This document shows positions 53,498 through 62,920 of a stretch of 64,000 nt of DNA, piece by piece; position 1 is the first letter of the stretch, and the number at the start of each line of letters is the position of its first letter. The notes under the pieces were generated by a model. The model did not search any database. It was not told the DNA's origin and worked only from the letters and a program-made list of their open reading frames with translations. The DNA comes from an uncultured Helicobacteraceae bacterium (GTDB lineage: Bacteria > Campylobacterota > Campylobacteria > Campylobacterales > Helicobacteraceae), in contig CAJTQL010000002.1 of NCBI GenBank assembly GCA_910578285.1, positions 1 through 64,000 on the forward strand. The letters run 5' to 3'. The translations under genes and the position numbers were made by a program.

Positions 53498-54525
53498 ACA
53501 AAAACCCTCTCTTTATGGTCTTTGAATGAAGATTTTCCACTACTGAAAGCCTTATAATCAAATTCAGCAACGTGTATTGTGCCAACAGAATCTAAAATTT
53601 GTTTGATTTCATTTTCTTTTAATCGTGCGTTACTTCTTCCGTTTGCGGTATATGTATTATTATATGTCACAACCAAGACCCTGCTCATTTTTGCAAGATT
53701 GTCTATCAAATCTCTAAAACTTTGCCTTGCCTCTACCTTGCAATACTTGCTGATATTTTCTGGCTTTGGTTTGAGTGCCACTCCATATAAATGTGGCTTA
53801 TCATTTTTGGTAAGCGTTTCGAGTAAATGATAGAATCTTGAATATTGCCTTGAATTATATGGAGGGTCGATAAAGGCTATGTCAATATGCCGTCTGTGTT
53901 CGACGAGCTCTTGGCTTAACATGTTGGAATCTTTTTTGTAAATCTCTATTTTTGCGTTGCTTTTTATCGGTTCGATGAGTTCAAAGACAAATTTATCCTG
54001 CAAGGTAATATTCTTGCGATAGGCATCGTAGTGTCCCACGGTGTTTGCGATTCTATCGACACTATAAAGGAGGCTTGCCAAAAGAATCATAAATTCTTGT
54101 GGGCAAATTGCGTTTGATTCTAATAATTTATCAAGCTCATCTCTAATAAAACCTATCAATCTAGAATCGTTCTCACTAAAAAACTTGCCGCCAAAATGCT
54201 TGGAATAATAGTTCGATTCCAAATCTCGTGCTTCTATGCCCCGAAATAGAGATTGAATCGCCTCTATTTTCTGCCAATCAAACGTTTCTTGAGGAAAGAA
54301 TGCCTGATAAATGGTAGAGTTGGAATGCAAAAAATCATTCAAGATAAAATGCCCAAATTGTGGTTTTTGCATAAAATATGCGCTCACAACACCTGTGCCA
54401 GCAAAAACATCAAAAAAGCAAAGATTTTGATATTTAGTATAATCAAAAACAGATAATAACGTTTCGTCAATTCTTTCCAATAATTTTGTTTTTGCTCCCG
54501 TATAGCGGCGATTGGCAAGTTTCAA
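53485..54525 (-). CDS. D12-class adenine-N6 DNA methyltransferase (second of the AlwI-like system)
   Basis: The 346-residue protein has ANRRYTGAKTKLLERIDETL and FFDVFAGTGVVSAYFMQKPQ (SAM binding) and IDIAFIDPPYNSRQYSRFYH (catalytic DPPY). It differs clearly from the downstream methylase, so each probably modifies one strand of the asymmetric site. It starts 20 bases downstream of the nadB end on the same strand and is first of the three R-M genes. Confidence 0.88.
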   Translation of the reverse strand: MKLANRRYTGAKTKLLERIDETLLSVFDYTKYQNLCFFDVFAGTGVVSAYFMQKPQFGHFILNDFLHSNSTIYQAFFPQETFDWQKIEAIQSLFRGIEARDLESNYYSKHFGGKFFSENDSRLIGFIRDELDKLLESNAICPQEFMILLASLLYSVDRIANTVGHYDAYRKNITLQDKFVFELIEPIKSNAKIEIYKKDSNMLSQELVEHRRHIDIAFIDPPYNSRQYSRFYHLLETLTKNDKPHLYGVALKPKPENISKYCKVEARQSFRDLIDNLAKMSRVLVVTYNNTYTANGRSNARLKENEIKQILDSVGTIHVAEFDYKAFSSGKSSFKDHKERVFVCQI

Positions 54526-54544
54526 ATGATGACTCCTCTAATGC

Positions 54545-55990
54545 CTACTCCACCAAATAATGCGCACCCAGCGATTCTTCGCGCAAAAGCGCGCTTTCGA
54601 TGATATTTTTCGCGGTGAGCAGCCGCAGGCGCAAAAGTCGCCCAATGTGGCTTTGGAGCATGACCTCCACACCGCCAAGCGCCTCGAGTAGTGCGCTTTT
54701 TTTGCGGATAATGCCGACCTTGTTCCACATGAGCTTGCGCAGAATCTGCTTGAGATTGCCGTCATATTCGCATTCCAAGATGTCGTTGCGAGGCTGAAAC
54801 TCGCGCATTTTCCATGTTGGATCTTCTTTGCCCAAAATCTCGAACGTGGCGCGCCGTGCAAAAACGAGCGCCTCGAGCAGTGAATTGCTCGCGAGGCGAT
54901 TTGCGCCATGCACGCCTGTGTGCGCTGCTTCCCCAATCGCATAGAGATTGTCCATTCCCAAAATCTTACCATTTGTATCCGTTGCGATTCCGCCCATACA
55001 ATAGTGAAATGCAGGAGAAATCGGAATCGGGTCATAGCAGCTATACCCAAACCCATGCAATGTGCGTGCGATGTTGGGGAAGCGCTTCTCAAAGAAATGT
55101 TCGCGAAACATGGACAAATCCAAAAAAACTTCAGCGTTGTATTTTTGTTGGTAGTCATAAATAGCGCGTGCAACAGTATCGCGCGGGGCAAGCTCACCGC
55201 GCGAATCATAATCAAACAAAAATCGCCGCTTGTCTTTGTCAACAATCTGTGCGCCTTCGCCGCGCAACGCTTCGCTAAGGAGCGGTTTGCGCGCACGGCT
55301 GGTTTGGACAAAGACTGTCGGGTGGAATTGCAACATCTCCATATCGCAAAGATTGAGCCCATTTTCCAAAATCATGCCATGCAGCTCGCCTGCAACGGTG
55401 TGCGCGTTGGTGTGCATTTCAAATAGCCCGCCGACACCTCCGCTCGCGATGATGACATCACGTGCGTACAGGTTATAGTTACCACGTTTGGTGAGCACAT
55501 TCACGCCATAGCAGCGGTTTTCGTGGATAAGCAGTTCGGTTACGGTGGCATTTTTCCAAAGCGTGTGTGGAATTTGTGTAATCAAATGGCTATGCAGCAC
55601 CCTGCCTGTGCAATCCCCTCCGGCGTGGATAATGCGGTTTGTCGAATGCGCGGCTTCTTTGGTGAAGAGTAGATTGCCTGTTTCGTCTTTGTCAAATGGC
55701 ACACCGCGGGCAATCAAGTCATCGAGCACTTCGAGGCTTTGAGTGCTCATAATCTCAACATTTTCTCTATCACACATTCCCGCACCCGCGTTGAGCGTGT
55801 CTCGGATATGTAAGAGAATATCGTCTTTGTTTTTTGCAATAGCGATTCCGCCTTGTGCATAGAATGTGTTGCAATCCCAAGGTTGCGCTTTGCAAAGAAT
55901 CAAAACTTTTTTGTGGCGATTGATTTGCAATGCTGCATACAATCCCGCGACACCAGCGCCAATAATAATTACATCATAATGATATGTCAT
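54545..55990 (-). CDS. nadB: L-aspartate oxidase
   Basis: NadB oxidises aspartate to iminoaspartate, the first step of NAD synthesis, using FAD. The dinucleotide-binding start DVIIIGAGVAGLYAALQINR, QGGIAIA, HSTNRIIHAGGDCTGRVLHS and QFHPTVF...SEALRGEGAQIV identify it. ATG 55990 gives 481 residues; it overlaps the lipoprotein gene end by 17 bases, which decides the start over ATG 56026. The C-terminal helical region has the usual length. Confidence 0.94.
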   Translation of the reverse strand: MTYHYDVIIIGAGVAGLYAALQINRHKKVLILCKAQPWDCNTFYAQGGIAIAKNKDDILLHIRDTLNAGAGMCDRENVEIMSTQSLEVLDDLIARGVPFDKDETGNLLFTKEAAHSTNRIIHAGGDCTGRVLHSHLITQIPHTLWKNATVTELLIHENRCYGVNVLTKRGNYNLYARDVIIASGGVGGLFEMHTNAHTVAGELHGMILENGLNLCDMEMLQFHPTVFVQTSRARKPLLSEALRGEGAQIVDKDKRRFLFDYDSRGELAPRDTVARAIYDYQQKYNAEVFLDLSMFREHFFEKRFPNIARTLHGFGYSCYDPIPISPAFHYCMGGIATDTNGKILGMDNLYAIGEAAHTGVHGANRLASNSLLEALVFARRATFEILGKEDPTWKMREFQPRNDILECEYDGNLKQILRKLMWNKVGIIRKKSALLEALGGVEVMLQSHIGRLLRLRLLTAKNIIESALLREESLGAHYLVE

Positions 55991-56210
55991 TGTCTTCTCG
56001 TGTTTTAGGTTTGAGTGTGTCCTCATCTAGGAGCGGCACGCCCGGCACTCTTTGAATCCCCGTTCCATTGCTTGGCAAGCGGAACAGCTCATGCGGACCT
56101 TCGGGCGGAGTTTTGTAATAGGGATTTTGCTTGATACCACAACCAAGCACAAAAAGGCTCAAATAGGCTATAATACCAATATGAAAACAGCATATCATCT
56201 TATCCAGCAT
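55974..56210 (-). CDS. Small lipoprotein
   Basis: The 78-residue protein has a lipobox at LFVLGC after a hydrophobic segment (IGIIAYLSLFVL), so it should be lipidated and membrane-anchored. The short mature part is Pro-rich (YYKTPPEGPHELFRLPSNGT). ATG 56198 (MICCFHIG) is an alternative start. It overlaps nadB and is divergent from the DUF721 gene. Function unknown. Confidence 0.7.
   Translation of the reverse strand: MLDKMICCFHIGIIAYLSLFVLGCGIKQNPYYKTPPEGPHELFRLPSNGTGIQRVPGVPLLDEDTLKPKTREDNDISL
56169..56174 (+). promoter_or_regulatory. -10 box (GGCTATAAT) of the DUF721-uvrC unit
   Basis: A perfect TATAAT ends 6 bases before ATG 56181. A transcript starting about 7 bases after the box would begin at or next to the ATG, so the message may be leaderless. 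The box lies inside the divergent lipoprotein gene. Confidence 0.55.
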
Positions 56211-56678
56211 TTATATCAATCCCCTTCGTTGCGCAAATTGCGGGAACATCATCTACTCAAGCTTTTGTTTGAACGTTTTTTTCCGTCTCTTGCACCCAAA
56301 GTCTTTTGTTTCAAGCTCGAACCCCCGGTGCTCAAAATCGCAGTGCGCCACCCTGCCTATATCAAAGAATTTAAATACCATGAGAATACAATAAAAAAGG
56401 CTTTAAAAGCAATTAAAACCGAAGAACTTTCGTTTGCAAACAGAATCGAAAAGCTAATTGTTTTTGATAGTCGTTATGTTCCAAGCCGCAATAATGCCGA
56501 GCATCATAGCGATTCGGATTTTCGCTATTGTGAGAATGCCGACGGTGTGTTTGAAAATCTCGCGACAGATTCTGACATCGCGCGCTTGTTTGAGGAATGG
56601 CGCGCAATCGTGTTGCGCCACCACCGCCTCGAGCTGCTCGATGGCGAGGACGATTTCTATCGTAGAATCAACGAGTGA
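56181..56678 (+). CDS. DUF721/DciA-like protein
   Basis: The 165-residue protein from ATG 56181 contains LLKLLFERFFPSLAPKVFCF, KLEPPVLKIAVRHPAYIKEF and a following helix, the DUF721 pattern of an N-terminal KH-like fold. Relatives include DciA, the ancestral DnaB-helicase loader, but Helicobacter members are unstudied as far as I know. The C-terminal half is charged and probably disordered. It lies 3 bases before uvrC and should be co-transcribed with it. Confidence 0.65.
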   Translation: MKTAYHLIQHLYQSPSLRKLREHHLLKLLFERFFPSLAPKVFCFKLEPPVLKIAVRHPAYIKEFKYHENTIKKALKAIKTEELSFANRIEKLIVFDSRYVPSRNNAEHHSDSDFRYCENADGVFENLATDSDIARLFEEWRAIVLRHHRLELLDGEDDFYRRINE

Positions 56679-56681
56679 GCA

Positions 56682-58484
56682 ATGAGCCTCGAAAGCCTTT
56701 TGCGCGAGATTCCGACAACAAGTGGCGTCTATGAATTTTTTGATGAATCGCAGAGACTCCTGTATGTTGGCAAAGCGAAAAATCTCAAAAAACGTGTGCA
56801 TAGCTATTTTCGGCAAAATCCGCTGCTCCCCGCGCCCAATCTCTCGTCGCGAATCCACAAGATGATAAGCGAGACAAAAACATTGCATTATCTACTGACA
56901 AACACTGAACATGACGCGCTTTTGCTTGAAAATTCGTTGATTAAACAGCTCAAACCCAAATATAATATTTTATTACGTGATGACAAGACATATCCCTACA
57001 TCTATTACAATGACAATGATGCTTTCCCGCGACTTGAAATTACGCGCAAGATTCTCAAAGCTAAGGGTGTGCGCTATTTTGGTCCTTACACAAAAGGGGC
57101 AAACGATTTGCTCAAATCACTCTATGAGCTGTTGCCACTTGCGCAAAGCAAGAGCTGTTTGCGCGGCAAAAAGGCATGTTTGTTTGCCCAGCTGCAAAAA
57201 TGTTCCGCGCCATGCGAGGGCAGAATCGAATCACATGCATATCGCAAATATCTCGAACAAGCGCTTGTATGGTTGCAAAATCCTTCACTGCTGTTGCCTC
57301 ATCTGCAATCGAAGATGTTTGCGTACTCCGAGCAGGAACGTTTTGAGGAGGCGCGTGAGTTGCGCGATAGAATCCGCGTGTTGCAAAGTCTTGAGATTCA
57401 CTCGCAAATTGACCTTGCAAAATTGCATGATATTGACATTCTCAATGTCGCTAAAGATGGCAATCAATGCTTGCTTGTGTGGCTTTTTATGCGCAATGGG
57501 CGCATTGTTTCGAGCGCACAAGAGAGTTTGCGCGGCGAGTTTGAGCTAGAAGAGCTGTTTGTGCATGCAATCTTGAATCGATATAGCGCGCCGCTGCCGC
57601 TTGCACCCAAAAGCATTCTCGTGCCTATCGAGTTGCAAGACAAGGAGATATTGCAAAATCATATCCACGAACATTGCGGCAAGATTACCTTAACCACCGC
57701 GCGCGCGGGCTATCAGAAAGAATTGCTTGCGCTGTGTGCGGCAAACGCGCTAGAAAATTTACGTCTGCTTGCGACACATAATGACGATTCTGTTCTCGAG
57801 GGGCTTTGTGCTTTTGGGCTTGAGAATGTGCCGCTTCGAATCGAATGTTTCGATGTGAGTCATTTTCAAAAACAAGCCGCTGTGGGGAGCATGATTGTGA
57901 GCAATCGAATGGAATTTGATAAGGAATCCTATCGCCGCTATGAGCTGCACCATTTTGATGAATATGCCAATATGCGCGAAATGTTGAGCCGCCGTGCGCA
58001 AAATTTTGAGACGGAGCCGCCCCCTGATTTGTGGCTGCTTGATGGCGGCAAGGCGCAAGTGAGCATTGCGCTTGAAATTTTGCAGAGTTTTTGCGCACAT
58101 GTCGAGGTGCTTGGAATTGCTAAAGAAAAGCTTGATAGCAAGGCGCATAGGGCAAAAGGAGCAAGCTTTGATGTGATTTATGCACAAAAAGAGGATTTTC
58201 GTCTTGCTCCATCTGATAAACGATTGCAATTCTTGCAAAAATTACGAGACGAAGCCCATCGATTTGCTATTAGCTATCATCGCAACAAAAAGCGCAAACA
58301 AGATTTGCAGCTTGATGTGTTGCAGATTCATGGGATAGGCAAGGCAAAAATGAAGCGGTTGCTCGATTTTTTTGGCAATTTCGAAGCGATTGCGCAGGCA
58401 AGCCTCGAAGAGCTCGGAGAAGTTTTGGATACGCGCAGCGCGCACCAAGTCTATGAGGCGTTGCAAGCACAAAACAAGAGCTAG
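56682..58484 (+). CDS. uvrC: UvrABC excinuclease subunit C
   Basis: UvrC makes both incisions in nucleotide excision repair. The N-terminal GIY-YIG nuclease (TSGVYEFFDESQRLLYVGKA), the UVR UvrB-binding motif (YSEQERFEEARELRDRIRVL), the RNase H-like nuclease (RIECFDVSHFQKQAAVGSMI, LLDGGKAQVSIALEI) and C-terminal helix-hairpin-helix motifs (IHGIGKAKMKRLLDFFGNFE) are all present in 600 residues. The same strand and gap suggest coupling with the DUF721 gene. Confidence 0.96.
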   Translation: MSLESLLREIPTTSGVYEFFDESQRLLYVGKAKNLKKRVHSYFRQNPLLPAPNLSSRIHKMISETKTLHYLLTNTEHDALLLENSLIKQLKPKYNILLRDDKTYPYIYYNDNDAFPRLEITRKILKAKGVRYFGPYTKGANDLLKSLYELLPLAQSKSCLRGKKACLFAQLQKCSAPCEGRIESHAYRKYLEQALVWLQNPSLLLPHLQSKMFAYSEQERFEEARELRDRIRVLQSLEIHSQIDLAKLHDIDILNVAKDGNQCLLVWLFMRNGRIVSSAQESLRGEFELEELFVHAILNRYSAPLPLAPKSILVPIELQDKEILQNHIHEHCGKITLTTARAGYQKELLALCAANALENLRLLATHNDDSVLEGLCAFGLENVPLRIECFDVSHFQKQAAVGSMIVSNRMEFDKESYRRYELHHFDEYANMREMLSRRAQNFETEPPPDLWLLDGGKAQVSIALEILQSFCAHVEVLGIAKEKLDSKAHRAKGASFDVIYAQKEDFRLAPSDKRLQFLQKLRDEAHRFAISYHRNKKRKQDLQLDVLQIHGIGKAKMKRLLDFFGNFEAIAQASLEELGEVLDTRSAHQVYEALQAQNKS

Positions 58485-58547
58485 GGTGTATCTATTTCAC
58501 AATGCCATGCTGTTTAAAGCCGAATCATTTGAGTTTGGGATTTCAAG

Positions 58548-59222
58548 TTATTTTGGAACATTTTCCATAGACCACCATGCCTCGCAACCTTGTGGGTCGC
58601 CCAATTGGCATGATTTGCCATAAAATTTTTTTGCCATTGCAAAATCGGCTTTGACACCTTGCCCAATGCGGTAGAGTGTTGCGAGCTTGAAGCACGAAGG
58701 CGCGCGCGAAGATTCGCAGCTTTTGCGATAGAAATTTGCTGCTTGCGCGTAGTCTTGTTGAGGCATGATGTCCCTGTTGGCATTCGCATAGAAATTGCCC
58801 ATTGCATCGCATGCATCTGCATCGCCCAATTCACATGCGCGCGCGAAGAATCCTCGAGCCGAGCCATAATTCTGTTGCACACCTTGCCCATTTGCATGGA
58901 AAACACCGAGATAAAAGCATGCTGCTGCAATGCGTCCTTCACATGCTTTGAAATAGGCATGTGCGGCTTTTTGGAGGTCTTTAAAATTGCGCATTGCATC
59001 AAGTTCGCTTGAATAGAGATTGCCCAATGCTCCGCATGCAATGCTGTTGCCCTGATTGCAGCCAAGCTCGGCGAGCGCGATGGATTCGGCATAATTATGG
59101 TTTCTGTATGAATCGCCAATTTTTTTAAGCAATGTTTCTGTAGGGATTTCGGTTGGTTGAGTAGAATCTTGAGCCATGAGCGGGAGCATGATAAAGAGAG
59201 CAAAGAAAGCGAAAAACTTCAT
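58548..59222 (-). CDS. Sel1-like cysteine-rich secreted protein (Hcp type)
   Basis: The 224-residue protein has an N-terminal signal peptide (MKFFAFFALFIMLPLMAQDS) and about four Sel1-like repeats of roughly 36 residues, each ending in a Cys pair (CNQGNSIACGALGNLYSSE, CEGRIAAACFYLGVFHANGQ, CELGDADACDAMGNFYANAN, CQLGDPQGCEAW). Such proteins in Helicobacter are exported and disulfide-bonded. The ATG overlaps the stop of the upstream OB-fold gene (TAATG). Confidence 0.88.
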   Translation of the reverse strand: MKFFAFFALFIMLPLMAQDSTQPTEIPTETLLKKIGDSYRNHNYAESIALAELGCNQGNSIACGALGNLYSSELDAMRNFKDLQKAAHAYFKACEGRIAAACFYLGVFHANGQGVQQNYGSARGFFARACELGDADACDAMGNFYANANRDIMPQQDYAQAANFYRKSCESSRAPSCFKLATLYRIGQGVKADFAMAKKFYGKSCQLGDPQGCEAWWSMENVPK

Positions 59223-60688
59223 TATGGCACTCTCCGTACATTTTTGAGTACAACAGCAGCATCAATCTCTTCAATTTTTGCGTTTGCATTATTCTTAAAA
59301 CCTTGGATCTCTTTGAGCACATCTTCGTTGCTTGCCCAATCAAGGTCTTTGTCGATATAGATTGTTGCGAAGTTAAAATCGCGCAATAGGCTTTGCAGGT
59401 TAATCCGTTTGGGTGCGTGTTTGACAACAAGATATTTCTTGCGTGCAAGGATATTCACCTTGACTTCAGTCGTCAGATCAATATTGTTTGAAACAATCAG
59501 TGCATAGGTGCGCTGCTGCTTTTGGAATGCGTTGCAATATTGCCATAGGTCTTGGTCGGCGTTATGCAACATACTCTTGTTGAGTCGATTGAGATATTGC
59601 AATGCAAAATTCACAGCACAATAGTTCTCTTCGCCACCACCTTTGAAGTGATTCTTAAGCGAGCTAGAGCTTGCTGACAAGCGCCAAATCTGGTCATCAA
59701 GGAGTGAGCCGCAATGGTCGAGCCCGTTTTTGATTTTCTTGAAAAATCGATTAAATGCTGTTTGGAAAATCACTTGGAATGCGGTAAGGTGGTTGTCATA
59801 GAAATTTTTGCGAATCGCTTCAAGCCGCGCAAGATTCTCGCCCACGCGCTCACGTTCTTTGATGCTTGCTTGCAATTGCACTTGAATTTTTGCGAGTTTT
59901 TCTTTATTAGCCTCAACATTGCCCATATTGCTTTGAATGCGATTGAGCAATGTGTTCACCTGAAATGCGTAACCCTTTTCTTGTTTTTTTGCAAGTGTGA
60001 GGCGGTCTTTGTGGTTTTCAATCGCCGAGCAAAACGCTTGGTAGTGGAATTGAAATCGGATAAACGATTGCTCGAAGATGTTCTCGATATTAAGATTTTG
60101 GTATTTGACCATTGATTCGTAAGAATTTTCAAGTCGTGTGAGAATGGCAAAAAATTCCGAGAATTTATCGCGCTGTATGGTTTTGTCAGAAAAAAGCAAC
60201 GTTTCTAGAGCTTTGTTGATAAAGCGTTTGAGTTGGATATAGTCGATGATAATCATATGGTCGTCATGCGCAAGGTCGTCAATCGCTGCAACAGACGAAC
60301 TCTCGGCGAAGAAATATCCTTTGACAGCGTCAGCAACGGTCATGAGTGAGATAATTTCTTCAATAGTATCATAGTCTGTCTTTTTATAAATGCTTTCGAC
60401 GTATTCAAATTTTTTCGTTTCTTCGAGTGTCTCGAGCTCTTCATCGCTGTCGGTATGCCAAAAGTCATATTCACTCACAACAGTGCGTTCGTCAAAGATT
60501 TGGAATTTTGAGGCATGCGCATCGCTCACGAAGCTGGTTTCAGCGCGAAATTCAACAAACATGCCAATCGCTGGAATCACGCGTTTATCATGCCATGCAG
60601 TTTTGTTGAATTCGAAGAGCTTTTTTGCTAATGTTGTGATGACGCCTCTACCCGTTGAACCTTGATAGCTTACGATTTTGCCGTGCAT
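59222..60688 (-). CDS. OB-fold and coiled-coil protein (copy 1)
   Basis: The 488-residue protein starts MHGKIVSYQGSTGRGVITTL, similar to a cold-shock-like OB fold in the first 65 residues, followed by a helical middle with a coiled coil near residues 255-310 (VEANKEKLAKIQVQLQASIK) and a C-terminal region ending with a conserved HAPKRINLQSLLRDFNFATI. It is a full-length paralogue of the frameshifted gene at 60751-62347. No membrane span. The family is unknown to me; RNA or DNA binding by the N-terminal fold is a guess. Confidence 0.7.
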   Translation of the reverse strand: MHGKIVSYQGSTGRGVITTLAKKLFEFNKTAWHDKRVIPAIGMFVEFRAETSFVSDAHASKFQIFDERTVVSEYDFWHTDSDEELETLEETKKFEYVESIYKKTDYDTIEEIISLMTVADAVKGYFFAESSSVAAIDDLAHDDHMIIIDYIQLKRFINKALETLLFSDKTIQRDKFSEFFAILTRLENSYESMVKYQNLNIENIFEQSFIRFQFHYQAFCSAIENHKDRLTLAKKQEKGYAFQVNTLLNRIQSNMGNVEANKEKLAKIQVQLQASIKERERVGENLARLEAIRKNFYDNHLTAFQVIFQTAFNRFFKKIKNGLDHCGSLLDDQIWRLSASSSSLKNHFKGGGEENYCAVNFALQYLNRLNKSMLHNADQDLWQYCNAFQKQQRTYALIVSNNIDLTTEVKVNILARKKYLVVKHAPKRINLQSLLRDFNFATIYIDKDLDWASNEDVLKEIQGFKNNANAKIEEIDAAVVLKNVRRVP

Positions 60689-60750
60689 ATTGCCCTCATT
60701 CCAATTTTATATATAAAAACTTTGGTAATGTAAATTATATCTCAAAAATC

Positions 60751-62347
60751 TTAAGAATTGCTTGAATCATCTGTTATTTGCGAAAAATCCGAGATTTCAT
60801 GCTTGTCTTCGGGAATCTGCTCCCAAAGTTCTTCGGCTTTTGCAAGCGTTGTTGTGGGCAGATTGAATGTGATTTCGTTATTGTCCAATTCGATTTTGAG
60901 TGGAAAGAAATTCTTATCATGCATGAATGTAACTTTAATATCTGTATTTTTGTTTTTTGGAAATTCGGCGATGGTTGCAATAATCTCATTTGTGGAGAGC
61001 CATTTTGTGTTTTTGTCAATGATGATTTGTGTGAATGCAATATCGCGCAAAAGGCTATGTAGCACGATGACTTTTTCGGCTTGTTTGCATTGATTAAATT
61101 TTTGCTTGTGTTAGAATCTGCAATTTAACATTTGTAATAAAATCAAGATTATCGGAAACAATCAAGAAATATTTTTGTGAAGTTTTGCGAATCTTCTTGC
61201 AATAATTCTCGAGCTCGTAGTTTATGCCTTGCAACATTTTGGTATCGAGATGGTGTAAATAGAATTTGGCAAAACTATATGTACAGATATTTTCTTCGCC
61301 GCCGTTGCGAAAAAATTGAACCTTAATTGAACTTGAGTTTACAGAGAGTTTCCATATCTCATCATCAAGCAAAGTTGAGGAGATATTGAGCCCATTTTTG
61401 AGCTTGCGCAAAAGCCGCTCATATGAAGTATTGAGTACAAGCTTAAAGGTCTCGAGATTGCGTTGATAGAAATCATCACGTAGCTCTTCGAGTTTTTTAA
61501 TCTGTGTTTGGGCTTTGGCAATCTGCTTTTGCTGCTCGTTCAAATTGTTGCTGAGCTCTTTGATTCGTTCGAGTGTATTTGGTTTTGCTTGTTTTGTGTC
61601 GATTTGTCTTTGCAAAAATTTGATTTCTCGTGTTGCGCCCTGCTTTTGACGTTCAAGCATTGTGTGCCCTTCGCGGCTACTTGTAATAGCCGAACAGAGA
61701 GCCTGATAATGGACTTGGTAGCGCAAGAAAAACTCCTCAAAAATGGGCACGACATTGAAATTATTGATTCGCGCTAGGATTCGATAGGAATTTTCGAGCC
61801 GCATAATGGTTGTGGTGTAGCGCAAAAAATAATCGCGTGTGCGTGTGCGGTCCATGAAAAGCAATGTGTCAAGTGCGCGCAACAAGAATCGTTTGAGCAG
61901 TAGATAATCGAGCATGTGCTCAATGTCTTGGGGCAGCTCGTCAATCATTGCAATTGCGGCGTTTTCGAGCACAAAATAATTTTTGACAGCTTGCGCAATT
62001 GGCAATGACACAGGCACATTGTTGAGTGTGGCATAATCGGTTGATTTATAGACGTCGTTGATTTTGGCAAAACGTTTTTTTTCTTCTTTGTCCGCAAGCT
62101 CATCATCTGTTTCGGTTTGCCAAAATTCATGTTCGCTGACAAGTGAATCACTGAAGTCTTGATAGCGTGAGGCATGAATATCCAAGATTTGGTCATTGTC
62201 TGCTCGATACTCGACAAGCAAGCCTTTGGTGGGCAATGCTTTTGGGTCATGCCATGTTGCACGACTGAAGCTAAAGAGCTTTTTGAAATGATTAATGACC
62301 ACTCCTTTCCCGGTGGCATCTTGAAACGTTACGATTTTCCCATGCAC
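60751..62347 (-). pseudogene. OB-fold and coiled-coil protein (copy 2), frameshifted near the end
   Basis: ATG 62347 encodes 417 residues (MHGKIVTFQDATGKGVVINH...) stopping at 61094 after ILTQAKI. The rest (QCKQAEKVIVLHSLLRDIAF, TQIIIDKNTKWLSTNEI) is in another frame down to 60751. Removing one A from AAAAATTT near 61099 restores TQAKFNQCKQ and aligns with copy 1 across the break. The joined protein would be about 531 residues, with an extra C-terminal domain (NNEITFNLPTTTLAKAEELW) not in copy 1. A real mutation or a sequencing error are both possible. Confidence 0.6.
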
Positions 62348-62425
62348 AAGCGATTCCTTATGTTTGCAATTATAAAAAAGAGCATTATATAAACAGCAAA
62401 CATAAATATTTCTTAATATATTAAT

Positions 62426-62920
62426 TTATAGAGATAAAGCTTTATGGAGAATTTTTTCTGTTGTCTCCCATGGGCGCTCACCCACAATGCGTGCCCGAAT
62501 GATTCCTTGCTCATCAAGGAGAATCAATGTGGGCGTTACAGCGACACCATAACGTTTTGATGTGATGGCAAGCTCATCTTTGAGCACAATCATACTATCC
62601 CAACCAAAGCGCTTTGCCATATCAGCAATGACTTCTTTTGTGTCAAGTGCATTGATAGCGAGCACAACAAGTTTGTCGGGCTGTTCTTTTGCCATTGTGT
62701 TCAGTTTTGGCAAATCTTTGATACATGACGCGCAGCCATTTTTAAAAAATGCAAGCACAACGGCTTTATCTTGCATAAGATTCGAGGCAAACGCGTTTCC
62801 ATCGAGTTGTTTGGCAGAAATTTTGGGTGCATTTTGCCCGATTTCAGCACTTATTTTTTCGCCGCAGCCTGTAAAGCTAAGCGCAAACAAAGCGCCTAGA
62901 ATCTGAAGTATTTCTTTCAT
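62426..62920 (-). CDS. TlpA-like thioredoxin-fold lipoprotein
   Basis: The 164-residue protein has a lipobox (LFALSFTGC) and a thioredoxin fold with CASC active site (FFKNGCASCIKDLPKLNTMA) and the cis-Pro segment VAVTPTLILLDEQG. It should act in the periplasm, attached to a membrane, reducing or transferring disulfides. Its start overlaps the ABC ATPase stop by 4 bases. In Campylobacter jejuni similar thioredoxin-like genes follow the ABC genes of the P19 iron-uptake locus, so a related role is plausible. Confidence 0.85.
   Translation of the reverse strand: MKEILQILGALFALSFTGCGEKISAEIGQNAPKISAKQLDGNAFASNLMQDKAVVLAFFKNGCASCIKDLPKLNTMAKEQPDKLVVLAINALDTKEVIADMAKRFGWDSMIVLKDELAITSKRYGVAVTPTLILLDEQGIIRARIVGERPWETTEKILHKALSL

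Noticed and set aside
54538..55362. Second leftward frame inside nadB (274 codons)
   Set aside because: Overlaps the complete nadB frame; Ser/Arg/Cys-rich composition typical of a shifted frame.
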